Under the pieces are notes generated by a model. That model did not search any database, was not told where the DNA came from, and saw only the letters and a list, made by a program, of their open reading frames with translations. Below are positions 13,067-22,158 of a stretch of 25,292 nucleotides of DNA, one piece after another (position 1 is the stretch's first letter; each line of letters begins with the position of its first letter). The DNA is from a virus: positions 1 to 25,292 of IMG/VR virus record IMGVR_UViG_3300042331_000239, one strand, 5' to 3'. A program made the position numbers and the translations under genes.

Positions 13067-13750
13067 ATGCCCGCACCAGATCGAACCCCTCCCGCACAGC
13101 CGTACTCCCTTGCGATCAACCCGCTTCGGGGCATCGTGGGCTACTACTCCGCGGAAGAGACTGATGCCCTGCTGGCCGATATCCCGTCGGGCGCCGCGGG
13201 CGACCTCTCCGGGTACGCCAAGTCCGAAGACCTGCCCGCTGTCTATGAGCAGGCTGCGGAGCCTGTTGGCAAGGACGGCGACCTGTGGCTTGGCCCGGAG
13301 GTCGTTCCCGATGCCGCCCCCGTCACGCAGCCGTCGGTTGAAGTCCAGCCGCAAGCGAAGTCGATGACCGAGCCAGAGGTTCGGGAGATCGTCCGCACAA
13401 TGATCGCTGGTGGGAAAACTCCACCACCCGACTTCGATTGGACGCCTCTCGTGTCCCGGCAGGGGTCGGGCGTGATCGAAGCCAAGCAAACCAACGGTGT
13501 CCTCCTTCTCAGAGGCGAACTGGTTTTCACCTACTCGTCCCCGGGCACCTACACGACCGTCCGCACTCTCCCCGCCAGCTTGCCGAAGCCGCTGGTGGAT
13601 TGCAGCGCGGTGGTCACCGGCAAGGAAAACAAAGTCGCCTTTCGGTTTGTGTCGGTCACCCTGACCACTTCTGGTGACCTCAACGTGGTGGCGAGTGGCG
13701 GCAAGTTCACTCATGTCACATTCGACGGGATGATCGCCTATGTGTGCTAA
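13067..13750 (+). CDS. Tail fibre-family protein with the shared C-terminal domain
   Basis: This 227-residue protein has GAGGAG before its ATG. The N-terminal 60 residues are linker-like (YSAEETDALLADI), then GDLWLGP, then a polar linker, then a helix leading into PPPDFDWTPLV and a beta-rich domain ending VTFDGMIAYVC. That C-terminal part aligns by eye with the end of the 13740 gene (PPPDIDWTWMV...ATFSGIRW) and, more loosely, with the 11859 gene. A recent tandem duplication of the domain with divergence is the simplest explanation. The likely role is a host-binding tip or its chaperone. It overlaps the next gene by 11 nt. Confidence 0.7.
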   Translation: MPAPDRTPPAQPYSLAINPLRGIVGYYSAEETDALLADIPSGAAGDLSGYAKSEDLPAVYEQAAEPVGKDGDLWLGPEVVPDAAPVTQPSVEVQPQAKSMTEPEVREIVRTMIAGGKTPPPDFDWTPLVSRQGSGVIEAKQTNGVLLLRGELVFTYSSPGTYTTVRTLPASLPKPLVDCSAVVTGKENKVAFRFVSVTLTTSGDLNVVASGGKFTHVTFDGMIAYVC

Positions 13751-15371
13751 ACAGCTTTACGTCAAGTCAAACGGTCAGTGGGTTGCTGCTCTTGGCGGCG
13801 GCTCTGCGGACACTGCTGGACTCGCGACAGAGCAGTTCGTCACCGACGCTATTGCGGCCATCCCGGCAACGGACCTGACGGGTCTGGCTACCCTCACTGA
13901 CTTGAACGACGCTCTGGCTACGATCCCAGAGTCGGCCATTACCCTCCATGAGGGTGCGGTTCCTGACGCTGGGGCCGAAACGCCCAGTGCGCTGGACGAT
14001 GCCTTTTCTGTTCTGTCTGACGGCCTGCACTACTTCAAGGGCGTTGGCACCCTTGTGTCCATCACACGGCAGCAATACCAGACCACGATCACGCTCACCG
14101 GCCAATTGAGTTCCTTCGCCAAGATCGTCAAGTCGGAAGCGGGTCTGCCCACTCCCCAAAATCCGTCCATGATCGTCATGCAGACGGCTGAAGGCCAATG
14201 GCTCAAGCTGACCAGCGATGAGTTGAACAAGCCTTTCGGCAATCCCCAGAGGGTGGACATCTTCGCCCTGACCGGCGGCGGGGCTGACCTGACCAACTAC
14301 TACGACAAGCCGGAAGCCGATGATCGATACGCCCGGAAGGTAGACAACACGCAGAACTTCGTTGCCAACGCTGTGCTGGCGAAGGGCTACGCGTTCGGTG
14401 ACGCCGTAGGCCCAAACAATCCCGGCTTGGTCTACACCGATACCGGCGAAGGCTACGGCCCCCGCTTGGTGCTTGATACACCGGCTGGCGTGGAACTCAT
14501 CCCGTATCAGTCAGACTTTGAGCCGATCAAGGAGCGTCTGGCTACGCTGGAGAGCAAGACCGCTCCGACCGTTGACCTGTCCCCCTACATCACTCAGGTT
14601 GATGCCGACGCACGTTATGGTGCCCGCACCGCAGAAGCCGTGTCCCTCTTGCAGGTCCAGCTTCAATCAGTCTTCGATAGCATCTACACACGACCCGAAG
14701 CTGATGAACGGTACGTCCTCAAGTCGGACCTGACCGCAGTCTGGGCAACCAAGGCGGATGTGTTTGGGTACGTCGATACCAAGACCTACACGAAGGCTCA
14801 GGCCGACGCGAAGTTCCTGACGCTGGTCGATATTGGCATCCTCGTGCAGAAGGACGAACTGGCCCCGTATGCAAAGACGGCAGACACCTACACGAAGCCG
14901 GAAATCGACTCAAAGCTGGCGGTTATCAACCCGATTGCCTCGCCTTCGATCAACGATCCTGCCTTGGCCGCTTTCAAGAAGTCTGTGTTGGATGAGGTGA
15001 AGCTGATGCTTGTGGGTGGTACGAAAATGCCACCGCCCGACATTGATTGGACATGGATGGTGCGCATGGATGGGGCGAGGGAGTCTGTCTCTACCGAGAT
15101 TCAAGCGAGGATGATCGGTGGCTTCATCGAACTCAAGGGCACCCTGTCATTCGGTGCTGGCATCGGAGAGTGGGTTCCGCTGCGTCTGCCACCTCAGTTC
15201 CCGCTTGCAGAACTTGAATCGAAGTACGCCCTTGCCATGCGGCTTGTTGGCACGGCTGTCACCTACGGATTCTGCACGATTCACCAGAATAATCGTGACA
15301 TCAAAGTAAGTCCCGGTGCGAGATCGAACGAGGCAACATTCTCTGGCATTCGATGGAAGGCGGCTTACTGA
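13740..15371 (+). CDS. Long tail fibre with repeated heptad-like motifs
   Basis: This 543-residue protein starts CAKQLYVKSNGQWVAALGGG, the shared N-terminal cap. Between about residues 185 and 390 it has repeats typical of phage tail-fibre shafts: YYDKPEADDRYARK, YTRPEADERYVLK, TYTKAQADAKF and TYTKPEIDSKL, separated by coiled segments. The C-terminal 115 residues hold the shared PPPDIDWTWMV domain, ending TFSGIRWKAAY. Such shafts trimerise, and the last domain likely binds the host or caps the trimer. It overlaps the gene before by 11 nt and ends in TGAC followed by the next ATG one base later. Confidence 0.8.
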   Translation: MCAKQLYVKSNGQWVAALGGGSADTAGLATEQFVTDAIAAIPATDLTGLATLTDLNDALATIPESAITLHEGAVPDAGAETPSALDDAFSVLSDGLHYFKGVGTLVSITRQQYQTTITLTGQLSSFAKIVKSEAGLPTPQNPSMIVMQTAEGQWLKLTSDELNKPFGNPQRVDIFALTGGGADLTNYYDKPEADDRYARKVDNTQNFVANAVLAKGYAFGDAVGPNNPGLVYTDTGEGYGPRLVLDTPAGVELIPYQSDFEPIKERLATLESKTAPTVDLSPYITQVDADARYGARTAEAVSLLQVQLQSVFDSIYTRPEADERYVLKSDLTAVWATKADVFGYVDTKTYTKAQADAKFLTLVDIGILVQKDELAPYAKTADTYTKPEIDSKLAVINPIASPSINDPALAAFKKSVLDEVKLMLVGGTKMPPPDIDWTWMVRMDGARESVSTEIQARMIGGFIELKGTLSFGAGIGEWVPLRLPPQFPLAELESKYALAMRLVGTAVTYGFCTIHQNNRDIKVSPGARSNEATFSGIRWKAAY

Positions 15372-15372
15372 C

Positions 15373-16971
15373 ATGGCACTGGCATACTACTGGACGGGCA
15401 CGAAGTGGGAAGAACTCTCCTCCGGCGGCAGCACGCCCGGTCCCGCGGGTCCAGCTGGCCCAGCTGGCAAGGACGGGAAGGACGGCGCGGATGGAGCGCC
15501 GGGCCGCGACGGGGTCGATGGTGCGCCCGGTGCCCCGGGGCGTGACGGCGTGGATGGCGATGACGGAGCGCCGGGCAGGGACGGCGTGGACGGAGCAGCT
15601 GGCCGCGACGGTGTTGACGGGGACGACGGCAAGGATGGTGCCGCCGGAGCCAAGGGCGACAAAGGCGATCCCGGCCCGACCGTTGTTTCAGCCGACGCGG
15701 GGAACTTCGCCAAGCTGGGGACCGACGGCCACCTGATCGTCAAGCAGTCCGAACTGGACGACCGCTACGTCCTCGTCGCTGGCGACACCATGACGGGTCC
15801 GCTGGTGGTGACGGCGGCTCCGGGCAAGGAGGCCGACTGCCTCACGCTCCTGACCGACAGCGGCGACTTGCTGTACATCGGGGCCACCGAGAACCCCGGA
15901 ACGCTAGGGGCCGATGTTGTCATCTCCACGATCAACGGCGGCGTCCGCAGCACCCTCATCACTGGCACTGCCGCAGGGCAGCTTGTTCTTGGCGAGGACA
16001 GAGGGGAGCGGCTGGGGCGAGTGTTTGTGGACGAATCGCGGTACGGTTCCGCGTATTACGCGCGCACACAGTTCCAACTGCCAGCGGGCTTGTTTGTCCT
16101 GCCGGATGCCACATCTTCCCCGGGCATCAGCAATTTTTTTGCAGTGGCGTATCCGACCGTGCCGGTCGCGTCCGCTACCTCCGCAACTTCGGTCAGCGGT
16201 TTCTCCGCAATTTGCCTGCGAAATGCCGTGGCGGGCGATGCTGGTTCCATGTCAACAAACATAAACGGCATCGGGGTTCGTTACGGCCATAGCAACACCG
16301 ACGCCGCTTTCACCGGCTCAACGGTCAGCGTCTGTGGCATCCAGTTGCAGGGGGAAGTCCGAACCGGCACGGTCACGAACTACAGCGACATCCTGATTGC
16401 TACGACGGCAACCGGCGGGACGATCACCAACCCGCGCAACGCAATCCTGCAAGTAGACCCGGCTTCCCGCAGCGTGTTCTTGGGGCGGATGGGCATTGGG
16501 CAATACCCAAGTGCAACGCGGGCGTTGGACGTTACCGGCGACGTTCAGTTCATTGGCAATTTCACGGTCACCACTGGCACGACGGTCAGGTTCCCGGCCC
16601 GCACGGTCAACTCCGACTGCCTTGGGCCGCTCACCCTTGCCATCCGCAACACAGACACGACCATTGCCCTGACCGATGCCAGCCGGGCAATCCTCAACGC
16701 TAACACCACGGCGGGCACGACCACCTATACGCTGCCCGACAACACCGCCGCCCCGATACCGCTTGGGTCCGTCTTCCGAATCTACGACGTTTCGCGGCTG
16801 GGCACGACCGTCCTACAAGCCGCCCCGGGTGTTCAGCTTTTCTGGAGGACGGCCACCGGGACGCAAGCTGGCGGCGCGGCGGCAGCCCTGACGCTTCCCG
16901 GCGAAATCAACTTTGTTGAACTCATCAAGACCGGCGCGAACAACTGGTACGCATTCGGCAACACGTTCTAG
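15373..16971 (+). CDS. Collagen-like tail fibre with beta-helix-like shaft
   Basis: I place the start at 15373 (532 residues) because it gives the shared cap ALAYYWTGTKWEELSSGG and follows the previous stop by one base; an in-frame ATG at 15316 lies inside the upstream gene. Residues 23-100 are 26 Gly-X-Y triplets, rich in GRD, GVD and GDD. Then come SELDDRYVLVAGDTMTGPL, a known fibre motif, and a long Ser/Thr/Gly-rich shaft with no Cys-rich parts (residues 150-440). The C-terminal 90 residues (TLPDNTAAPIPLGS...NNWYAFGN) match the usual distal end of phage fibres. It is the last and second largest of the five fibre genes and the best candidate for the main receptor-binding fibre. Confidence 0.85.
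   Translation: MALAYYWTGTKWEELSSGGSTPGPAGPAGPAGKDGKDGADGAPGRDGVDGAPGAPGRDGVDGDDGAPGRDGVDGAAGRDGVDGDDGKDGAAGAKGDKGDPGPTVVSADAGNFAKLGTDGHLIVKQSELDDRYVLVAGDTMTGPLVVTAAPGKEADCLTLLTDSGDLLYIGATENPGTLGADVVISTINGGVRSTLITGTAAGQLVLGEDRGERLGRVFVDESRYGSAYYARTQFQLPAGLFVLPDATSSPGISNFFAVAYPTVPVASATSATSVSGFSAICLRNAVAGDAGSMSTNINGIGVRYGHSNTDAAFTGSTVSVCGIQLQGEVRTGTVTNYSDILIATTATGGTITNPRNAILQVDPASRSVFLGRMGIGQYPSATRALDVTGDVQFIGNFTVTTGTTVRFPARTVNSDCLGPLTLAIRNTDTTIALTDASRAILNANTTAGTTTYTLPDNTAAPIPLGSVFRIYDVSRLGTTVLQAAPGVQLFWRTATGTQAGGAAAALTLPGEINFVELIKTGANNWYAFGNTF
15439..15672 (+). repeat. Collagen-like Gly-X-Y tract, 26 triplets
   Basis: Twenty-six uninterrupted Gly-X-Y triplets include the unit GRDGVDG four times and GVDGDDG twice, with near-identical DNA between copies. 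Asp replaces Pro in many Y positions, so the tract is strongly acidic, unlike the GPA-type tract at 11991. Internal copies suggest growth by unequal recombination. Confidence 0.9.
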
Positions 16972-16980
16972 GAGTGAGTC

Positions 16981-17157
16981 ATGGCCGACGAGAAAGAAAA
17001 CGCTTGGGCGGATGAAATCCCCGATCCCGCCATCGCTGACGCGGAGTGGGAAGCAAAGATCGCCAAGGACAAAGCCGAGGCCGACGCCGAAATGGCTCGC
17101 ATGAACGCTTGGCTCAAAGAGCAGGAAAAGAACAACTACGGGATGCCGACTCCATGA
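16981..17157 (+). CDS. 58-residue acidic helical protein
   Basis: This short intact frame starts after AGGAGTGAG and ends in an ATGA overlap with the adaptor gene. The product (MADEKENAWADEIPDP, then a Lys/Glu/Ala helix and MNAWLKEQEKNNYG) is charged and probably one long helix. Its position next to the adaptor and clear start signals make it likely real. It has no recognised family and could be a small assembly factor. Confidence 0.6.
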   Translation: MADEKENAWADEIPDPAIADAEWEAKIAKDKAEADAEMARMNAWLKEQEKNNYGMPTP

Positions 17158-18116
17158 GTATCTACACCGTCACCGCGCACGACGCACTGGACTACCTCCT
17201 GCAATCGACCGGCGGCGGCGCGCAGGATCAGGAGCATCGTGTGCTTCGCTCTGCGATTCACCACAGCTACCGGGATGTGACCCACGCCAAGAGTTGGCTG
17301 TGGTTCGTCACCGAGTCGTCCGTCACCATCGTTGCGGACAAGAACACCTACCTGCTGCCGGTGGATTGCGTGGACATCGACGCGCTCACGCTCCCCGACC
17401 GCACCACAGTGACCTCCTACATCACGCCGACCGAGTGGGTGCGGCTGGAGCAGAACCGGCTCACTTTGGGAGAGCCGGTTTACTGGACGGTTATGAAAGC
17501 GACGGACCCCAAGGCTTACGACCGCTGGGAACTGCGCATCGCTGGCAAGCTGCCAGCTGGCACCGAACTGCGGTACACCTACCGCCGCCGCCCCAAGCCG
17601 CTGACGCTGATGGGTCAGGAGACGCAGTGCCGCACGGGCTACGCTGACGTTGCTGGCACCGATGTGACGGGAAAGAACACCGCATTCCCTGTCCGCAGCG
17701 TGGGTGCGATCTTCCGCGTTGGCACCCCGGCGAACTACCCCGAGCCGCTGTCGGGCATGTACCCCTACACGGCGCAGAGCAAGATCGCCGAGCGGGCCGA
17801 CGGAAACGGACTGACGCTCGAAGACGACATCGGCACGTTCACCGACTGCCGCTACGTCATCTCCGACCATCTCGACGTTAGCCCCAACATGTACACGGCG
17901 CTGCTCACCGGGGCGGAGTTGTGGCTGGCCCGGTTGCAGGGGAAGAACATCGAGGGTGCGGTCGGGCTGTACCAGCGCGACCTCAAGCTGGCGATGGAGC
18001 AGGACGTAGTCGCGCCCGTGTCTGGCCGACGCGCTCCATACGACCGCGTGCCCGACGCGACGAGTGCCACCTACGCCGGATCGTACTCGTCGCTTGGACC
18101 GGACCAAGGAGCGTAA
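17154..18116 (+). CDS. Head-tail adaptor (tail tubular protein A-like)
   Basis: This 320-residue protein starts in an ATGA overlap; an upstream in-frame ATG at 17046 is ignored because it lies within the previous gene. The pattern fits adaptors that sit under the portal in short-tailed phages: an early helix pair (HDALDYLLQSTGGG, VLRSAIHHSYRDVTHAKSWLWF), a strand-rich middle with SSVTIVADKNTYLLPVDCVDI and ELRYTYRRRPKPL, and a C-terminal helix (LLTGAELWLARLQGKN, AVGLYQRDLKLAMEQD). Its position directly before the nozzle gene is the same as in the T7-like order (gp11 then gp12). Family membership rests on pattern and order, not on a full alignment. Confidence 0.72.
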   Translation: MSIYTVTAHDALDYLLQSTGGGAQDQEHRVLRSAIHHSYRDVTHAKSWLWFVTESSVTIVADKNTYLLPVDCVDIDALTLPDRTTVTSYITPTEWVRLEQNRLTLGEPVYWTVMKATDPKAYDRWELRIAGKLPAGTELRYTYRRRPKPLTLMGQETQCRTGYADVAGTDVTGKNTAFPVRSVGAIFRVGTPANYPEPLSGMYPYTAQSKIAERADGNGLTLEDDIGTFTDCRYVISDHLDVSPNMYTALLTGAELWLARLQGKNIEGAVGLYQRDLKLAMEQDVVAPVSGRRAPYDRVPDATSATYAGSYSSLGPDQGA

Positions 18117-18119
18117 TCA

Positions 18120-18398
18120 ATGCTCCGCATCGCCAACTGGGGCGGCTTGCTCCCAAGCGTAAGCCCCTACTCAATGCCTCCCGGGGGAGCGCAGGAGCAG
18201 GTGAACTTCACGCTCGAAATCCCCGGCCAGCTGACGAGCCGGTCTGGCATGGCCCCGGTTACGTTCGCGCAAGGCACTCCCCCAGCTGCCACCATCGAGC
18301 AAATCTTTCCGGTCACGGGTCGCTACGGCGAGCCAAGCCGGGCGCTGATGATCGATTCGGCGGGCGGCATCCACTTCCTCTCCGGCGCAGGAACATGA
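18120..18398 (+). CDS. N-terminal segment of a split tail nozzle protein
   Basis: This is a 92-residue frame with AAGGAG before its ATG. The sequence SPYSMPPGGAQEQVNFTLEIPGQLTSRSGM looks like the usual beginning of short-tail nozzle proteins, which open with a segment in which P-G-A-A-x-x-x-x-N and a R-x-G-M element recur. The frame ends at TGA (18396-18398) and the large nozzle frame begins at 18400 in the +1 frame. It therefore looks like the first part of the same protein. It may be made as a separate chain through tight re-initiation (TGACATG) or joined by +1 frameshifting; see the finding. Confidence 0.6.
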   Translation: MLRIANWGGLLPSVSPYSMPPGGAQEQVNFTLEIPGQLTSRSGMAPVTFAQGTPPAATIEQIFPVTGRYGEPSRALMIDSAGGIHFLSGAGT

Positions 18399-18399
18399 C

Positions 18400-21321
18400 A
18401 TGCTCGTCCGCACACTGCCGACCAGTACACCGGCCACGGTAGCCGTTGGCGCGCACGGCTACGGCTACATCTTCACGGGCAACGGCAACAAGCCGCAGCG
18501 CGTCGATCTGACGGACGGCACCTGCGTGGACATGGGCATCCCTGCCCCGTCGGACCCGCCGTCCGTCACCCCAACCGGCGATCCGAAGCTGTATGTGGCG
18601 CGGATCGACGTTGTGGACGGCGGCAACATGTACCACGAGGCTCCGCGCGTGACGGTCGGCACGACGACCAACCGCGGGGCGGAGCCGTGCAAGGCGCGGG
18701 CTTATCTCCGCGGCAACGCCGTCTCCGAGGTCGTAGTGCTTGATCACGGCAGGGGGTTCGCCGGAACTCCCCCGGTTGCACTCAGCGACACGCACTCCAC
18801 CGGGGCGCAGCTGACAGCTGTCCTAGACACCACCGCGCCGCAGGACAGGATCACGGCGGTCGAGTCATCGCAGCCGTCCACTTACCCGTGCTTGCCCTTC
18901 TGGTCGCCTCTGGACAGTCAGGTTTGCGCCGGTTGGTACGGCAGCCAGTTTTGGGGCGACGGCCTGTCGTGGTCGATGGGTCTGCCCGACGGTCACACGA
19001 TAGCTTTTGCTGGCCGCAGGGGCAGGTTGCTGGACTTCGACATCACCACTGCTGGTGGCACTCCTGCGAAGGTGCGAGTCACTTTCGACACGGTGGCGGT
19101 CCCGGCCATCGGCGGTGCCAACGCTCCCGTATCGCCGCCCGTCATCGTTTGGTACTGCACCCGAATCGTCGAAACCCAGATCATCGACGGAGGCTCCGGT
19201 TTCACGGGGGCCGTAGAGGTTGTCATCGAGGATGGCGGTCGCGGCCCGAGCCTTGGGTGCTGCGGCAGCCCCGGGTGCAGCGAAGCTGGCCTGCCGCATG
19301 TGGTGCGACTGCTCACGCAGCAGGAGGCAGTGCTGCGGGGAGTGGCTTCCGCCACCACGCTCTACCCGATCAAAGAGATCACCGTCGCCAACGGCGGGCA
19401 GCAGTACAACGTGCCGCCGTCCGTCACCGTCGCCGGTGCCGGTGGTGCCTCGCTCACGGCGGAGGTGAAGGACGGGGCCATCACGGCGATCAAGATTCTT
19501 GACGGGGGTCTGTACGCCACGCCTCCCGATGTGCTGGCTATCGAGGGTGGTGCAACCGCCGTCGCCATCACGCGGCCCCACATCCGCGGCAAGTACGACT
19601 GCTTCTACCGCTATGTGGACGACACCCCTGCCTCGCGCGGTGGCCCGATACCTTCCAGCCTGTCGCCGGTCGCAACCGTGGACGCAGGCGATGGTGCGGG
19701 AGAACTCGTCTGGGCGGGCATCCCCGACACCATCACCGCGGGCGACCGGCAGCTGAAGGTGGAGTACTGGCGCACGACCTCAAACCAGAGTTACACGATC
19801 TACCGTGTGTACCAAGCCGGGGACGTTGGCTTCGTGGACGACCTGACCGACGCCGAGGTGACCGACTACGACCGCCCCGGGTATCTGGCAATGTCCATCC
19901 TTCTGCCCAACGGCGAACTGAATGCCAACCGATTCGGGGTGCCGCCGACAGACAGGTCGGTGACCGTCATGTATCAGGATCGCCTCTGGTACGCCTGCGA
20001 CACCAACGGAGACGAGCCGAACTCTCTTGGGTTCTCCGAACTCAACGAGCCAGAGTCCTGCCCGGATATCAACGAGATCATCCTCCAGACCAACGTCAAG
20101 GGCGACGACCACATCACGGCGCTGATCCCCTACGGCTCATCGCTGGGGATCATGCAGACACGCCACGCCTACCGGCTGTCTTATGTCTCACAGCCGATCA
20201 TCGATGCGAACATCCAGATCGCCGCGTTCCGCGGTTGCCTCAACCAGCGGTGCTGGGACGAGTATGAAGGCATCATCTACGTCATGGATAACGACGGGGT
20301 CTACGCCCTCGACCAAGGCGGTGCCGTCCAGCCGCTGTCGCTGGGCCTCGACCAGCTGTTCCGCTACCGGATCGACTTCTCGAAGTCCCGGTGGTTCAGC
20401 GTCGTGGCCGACCGCCGGGCCGGGTGCCTGCGCGTGAGCGTGCGCTATGACGACGATGGCCCCGGCGAGTACCCGACGCGGCAGCTGTGTTTCGGCTTCG
20501 ACGCCAAGGGCTGGTGGGAGGAGCGATATCCCACGCCGCTGGTCGGCGGGGCGAGCCTGCGGGGCATAGACGGCAACTACAGCTGCTTGTACGGGACCAC
20601 CGACGGCGCGGTGTACGCGCTGAACTCCGGCAACACCGATTACGCCGACGGGACGATCACCGACGTTACCGTGACCAATGCTGGCTCTGGGTACAGCAAG
20701 CCACCAGCGGTCACCGTGACCGGGGACGGGACAGGGGCGGTCATTGAGTCTGCCATCTCTCCTGACGGAACGCTGCTGGGGCTGTATGTGCGGCACGGCG
20801 GCTACGGCTACACGAACCCGCAGGTGGTCATCGCTCCGCCAGAGGACGGCACGACCGCCACGGCTACCTGCGTTGCCAGTGATGGCCCGGTCGGCACCCA
20901 CTGCTGGATCAAGACCGGCAACATGGAGTACCCCAACGACAGCCTCGCACCCCAGCCGCCCGACGGGTCGCGCAACGTCGCCATGCTCTTCACGCCGACG
21001 AACGGGCCGTGCGATCTCAAGCTGCGGATGTACTACAACAACTTGCCCTACCCGCGCGTCAACGTGGTCCGTCGCGACCGCGGGACGGGGGTTGTGCAGG
21101 ACGACCGGGAGCCAGCCACCACGCTCGACATGGACGCCGGGCGGCTTCCCGACAGCGTGTCCTCCGGCGTGTGCAGGGCGCTGTTCACCGAGAAGACCGT
21201 AGACGACTTCCGCGGCAACGACCGGCATGTGGCGGCGGAACTCTCCACTGTGCGTGGCGCAGCTGGCCGCGTCGTTATCCACCAGATCGACATGTTTGGC
21301 GTACCCACGCCGGGAGCCTGA
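18400..21321 (+). CDS. Tail nozzle-like protein (tail tubular protein B-like)
   Basis: This is a 973-residue protein, the largest here. It begins AHGYGYIFTGNGNKPQRVDLTDG and has propeller-like motifs through the middle (DRLWYACDTNGD, HAYRLSYVSQPI, GIIYVMDNDGVYALDQGG, GNYSCLYGTTDGAVYALNSGN), as expected for the nozzle that closes the tail tube. Inserted are beta modules of the type ITxVTVxNxGxGYxxPP followed by a second Gly-rich half, around residues 66-142, 255-280, 323-385 and 751-825. A Cys cluster (GCCGSPGCS, 286-294) sits in the third region. A C-terminal beta part (TLDMDAGRLPD...VVIHQIDMFG) ends it. It lacks the expected N-terminal segment, which is encoded separately at 18120. Confidence 0.72.
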   Translation: MLVRTLPTSTPATVAVGAHGYGYIFTGNGNKPQRVDLTDGTCVDMGIPAPSDPPSVTPTGDPKLYVARIDVVDGGNMYHEAPRVTVGTTTNRGAEPCKARAYLRGNAVSEVVVLDHGRGFAGTPPVALSDTHSTGAQLTAVLDTTAPQDRITAVESSQPSTYPCLPFWSPLDSQVCAGWYGSQFWGDGLSWSMGLPDGHTIAFAGRRGRLLDFDITTAGGTPAKVRVTFDTVAVPAIGGANAPVSPPVIVWYCTRIVETQIIDGGSGFTGAVEVVIEDGGRGPSLGCCGSPGCSEAGLPHVVRLLTQQEAVLRGVASATTLYPIKEITVANGGQQYNVPPSVTVAGAGGASLTAEVKDGAITAIKILDGGLYATPPDVLAIEGGATAVAITRPHIRGKYDCFYRYVDDTPASRGGPIPSSLSPVATVDAGDGAGELVWAGIPDTITAGDRQLKVEYWRTTSNQSYTIYRVYQAGDVGFVDDLTDAEVTDYDRPGYLAMSILLPNGELNANRFGVPPTDRSVTVMYQDRLWYACDTNGDEPNSLGFSELNEPESCPDINEIILQTNVKGDDHITALIPYGSSLGIMQTRHAYRLSYVSQPIIDANIQIAAFRGCLNQRCWDEYEGIIYVMDNDGVYALDQGGAVQPLSLGLDQLFRYRIDFSKSRWFSVVADRRAGCLRVSVRYDDDGPGEYPTRQLCFGFDAKGWWEERYPTPLVGGASLRGIDGNYSCLYGTTDGAVYALNSGNTDYADGTITDVTVTNAGSGYSKPPAVTVTGDGTGAVIESAISPDGTLLGLYVRHGGYGYTNPQVVIAPPEDGTTATATCVASDGPVGTHCWIKTGNMEYPNDSLAPQPPDGSRNVAMLFTPTNGPCDLKLRMYYNNLPYPRVNVVRRDRGTGVVQDDREPATTLDMDAGRLPDSVSSGVCRALFTEKTVDDFRGNDRHVAAELSTVRGAAGRVVIHQIDMFGVPTPGA

Positions 21322-21324
21322 CGC

Positions 21325-22158
21325 ATGGTGCTGACATACACAGCTGGCAAGCTGGAGCAGAGTTTGATCGAGGGGGGCGTTCCTCCCTTGGCGGCGAACT
21401 CCGCGATGAATGCCATCGGCAACTGCTCGATGCCGCTGGCTCACCGTGGGCCGTTCGCGCTCGACTACACCCCGCGGGACTACCGCACCGTCACACCCGA
21501 GTTGCGGAAATATCGCTTCCCAAACTTCGACTTCTCGCCGTCGGAGGGCGCGCGCATCGGCCCTCGCGGATCGGCACCCCGCGAAGAGGTGATCGACCCG
21601 GAGCCGCCACGCGAGCCGTATCAGGCGCGTCCTGTGTTCGACCCCGAGGACGGAGACGGCGGCGAGCAGCTGCGGGAGAATCTCGTTGGCGGGGAATTCA
21701 TCCGCGTTGACAAGATCGCCCGCAACCGGGTGATCAACCTCCGCTCGAACTTCCGCCGGATCGGTCAGTTCTGCCGGTTTGGCGCGTTCCAGATCAATGG
21801 CGGCTCGATCCGCACGGCAATCAAGCCCGGGTCCGAGCAGTACATCACGCTCGAAACCAAAGACGACGGAGCGGACATCGTGATCTCCGCCGGGCTGAAG
21901 GCGGTCAAGACCGTCCGGGTGATCACCGGGGCGAAGGTCGAGAACAACGCTCTGGAGTTTCTGTGCAGCAACGTGGTCGTCCTCAAGGAAGACGCCACCG
22001 CCAGCATCGTGATCCCACTGAAGAAGACCACCTACCTCACCGGGGGCGCTTTGGAAGCCAGTGGCCTGACGTTCCCGCGAGAGGCGACTCACTTCCTCGC
22101 CGGGACGACAGAGGCTGCCGACCCTGTCGTGATCGGCGCAGTGGACTGCGTGGTATGA
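21325..22158 (+). CDS. Unknown virion-associated protein
   Basis: This 277-residue protein starts three bases after the nozzle stop. The N-terminal 60 residues are mixed, residues 60-110 are Pro/Arg/Asp-rich and probably disordered (SEGARIGPRG, EPPREPYQAR), and residues 125-277 are a strand-rich domain (FIRVDKIARNRVINLRSNF, FGAFQINGGSIRTA, DIVISAGLKAVKTVRVIT, SIVIPLKKTTYLTGG). No known catalytic motif is visible. A location between the nozzle and the Cys-rich protein makes it a tail or fibre-collar component by context. It overlaps the next gene in an ATGA. Confidence 0.6.
   Translation: MVLTYTAGKLEQSLIEGGVPPLAANSAMNAIGNCSMPLAHRGPFALDYTPRDYRTVTPELRKYRFPNFDFSPSEGARIGPRGSAPREEVIDPEPPREPYQARPVFDPEDGDGGEQLRENLVGGEFIRVDKIARNRVINLRSNFRRIGQFCRFGAFQINGGSIRTAIKPGSEQYITLETKDDGADIVISAGLKAVKTVRVITGAKVENNALEFLCSNVVVLKEDATASIVIPLKKTTYLTGGALEASGLTFPREATHFLAGTTEAADPVVIGAVDCVV

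Noticed and set aside
11859-16971. Diversity-generating retroelement acting on a fibre gene
   Set aside because: No reverse transcriptase, template repeat or adenine-biased variable repeat is visible here. The repeated parts are module-level duplicates.
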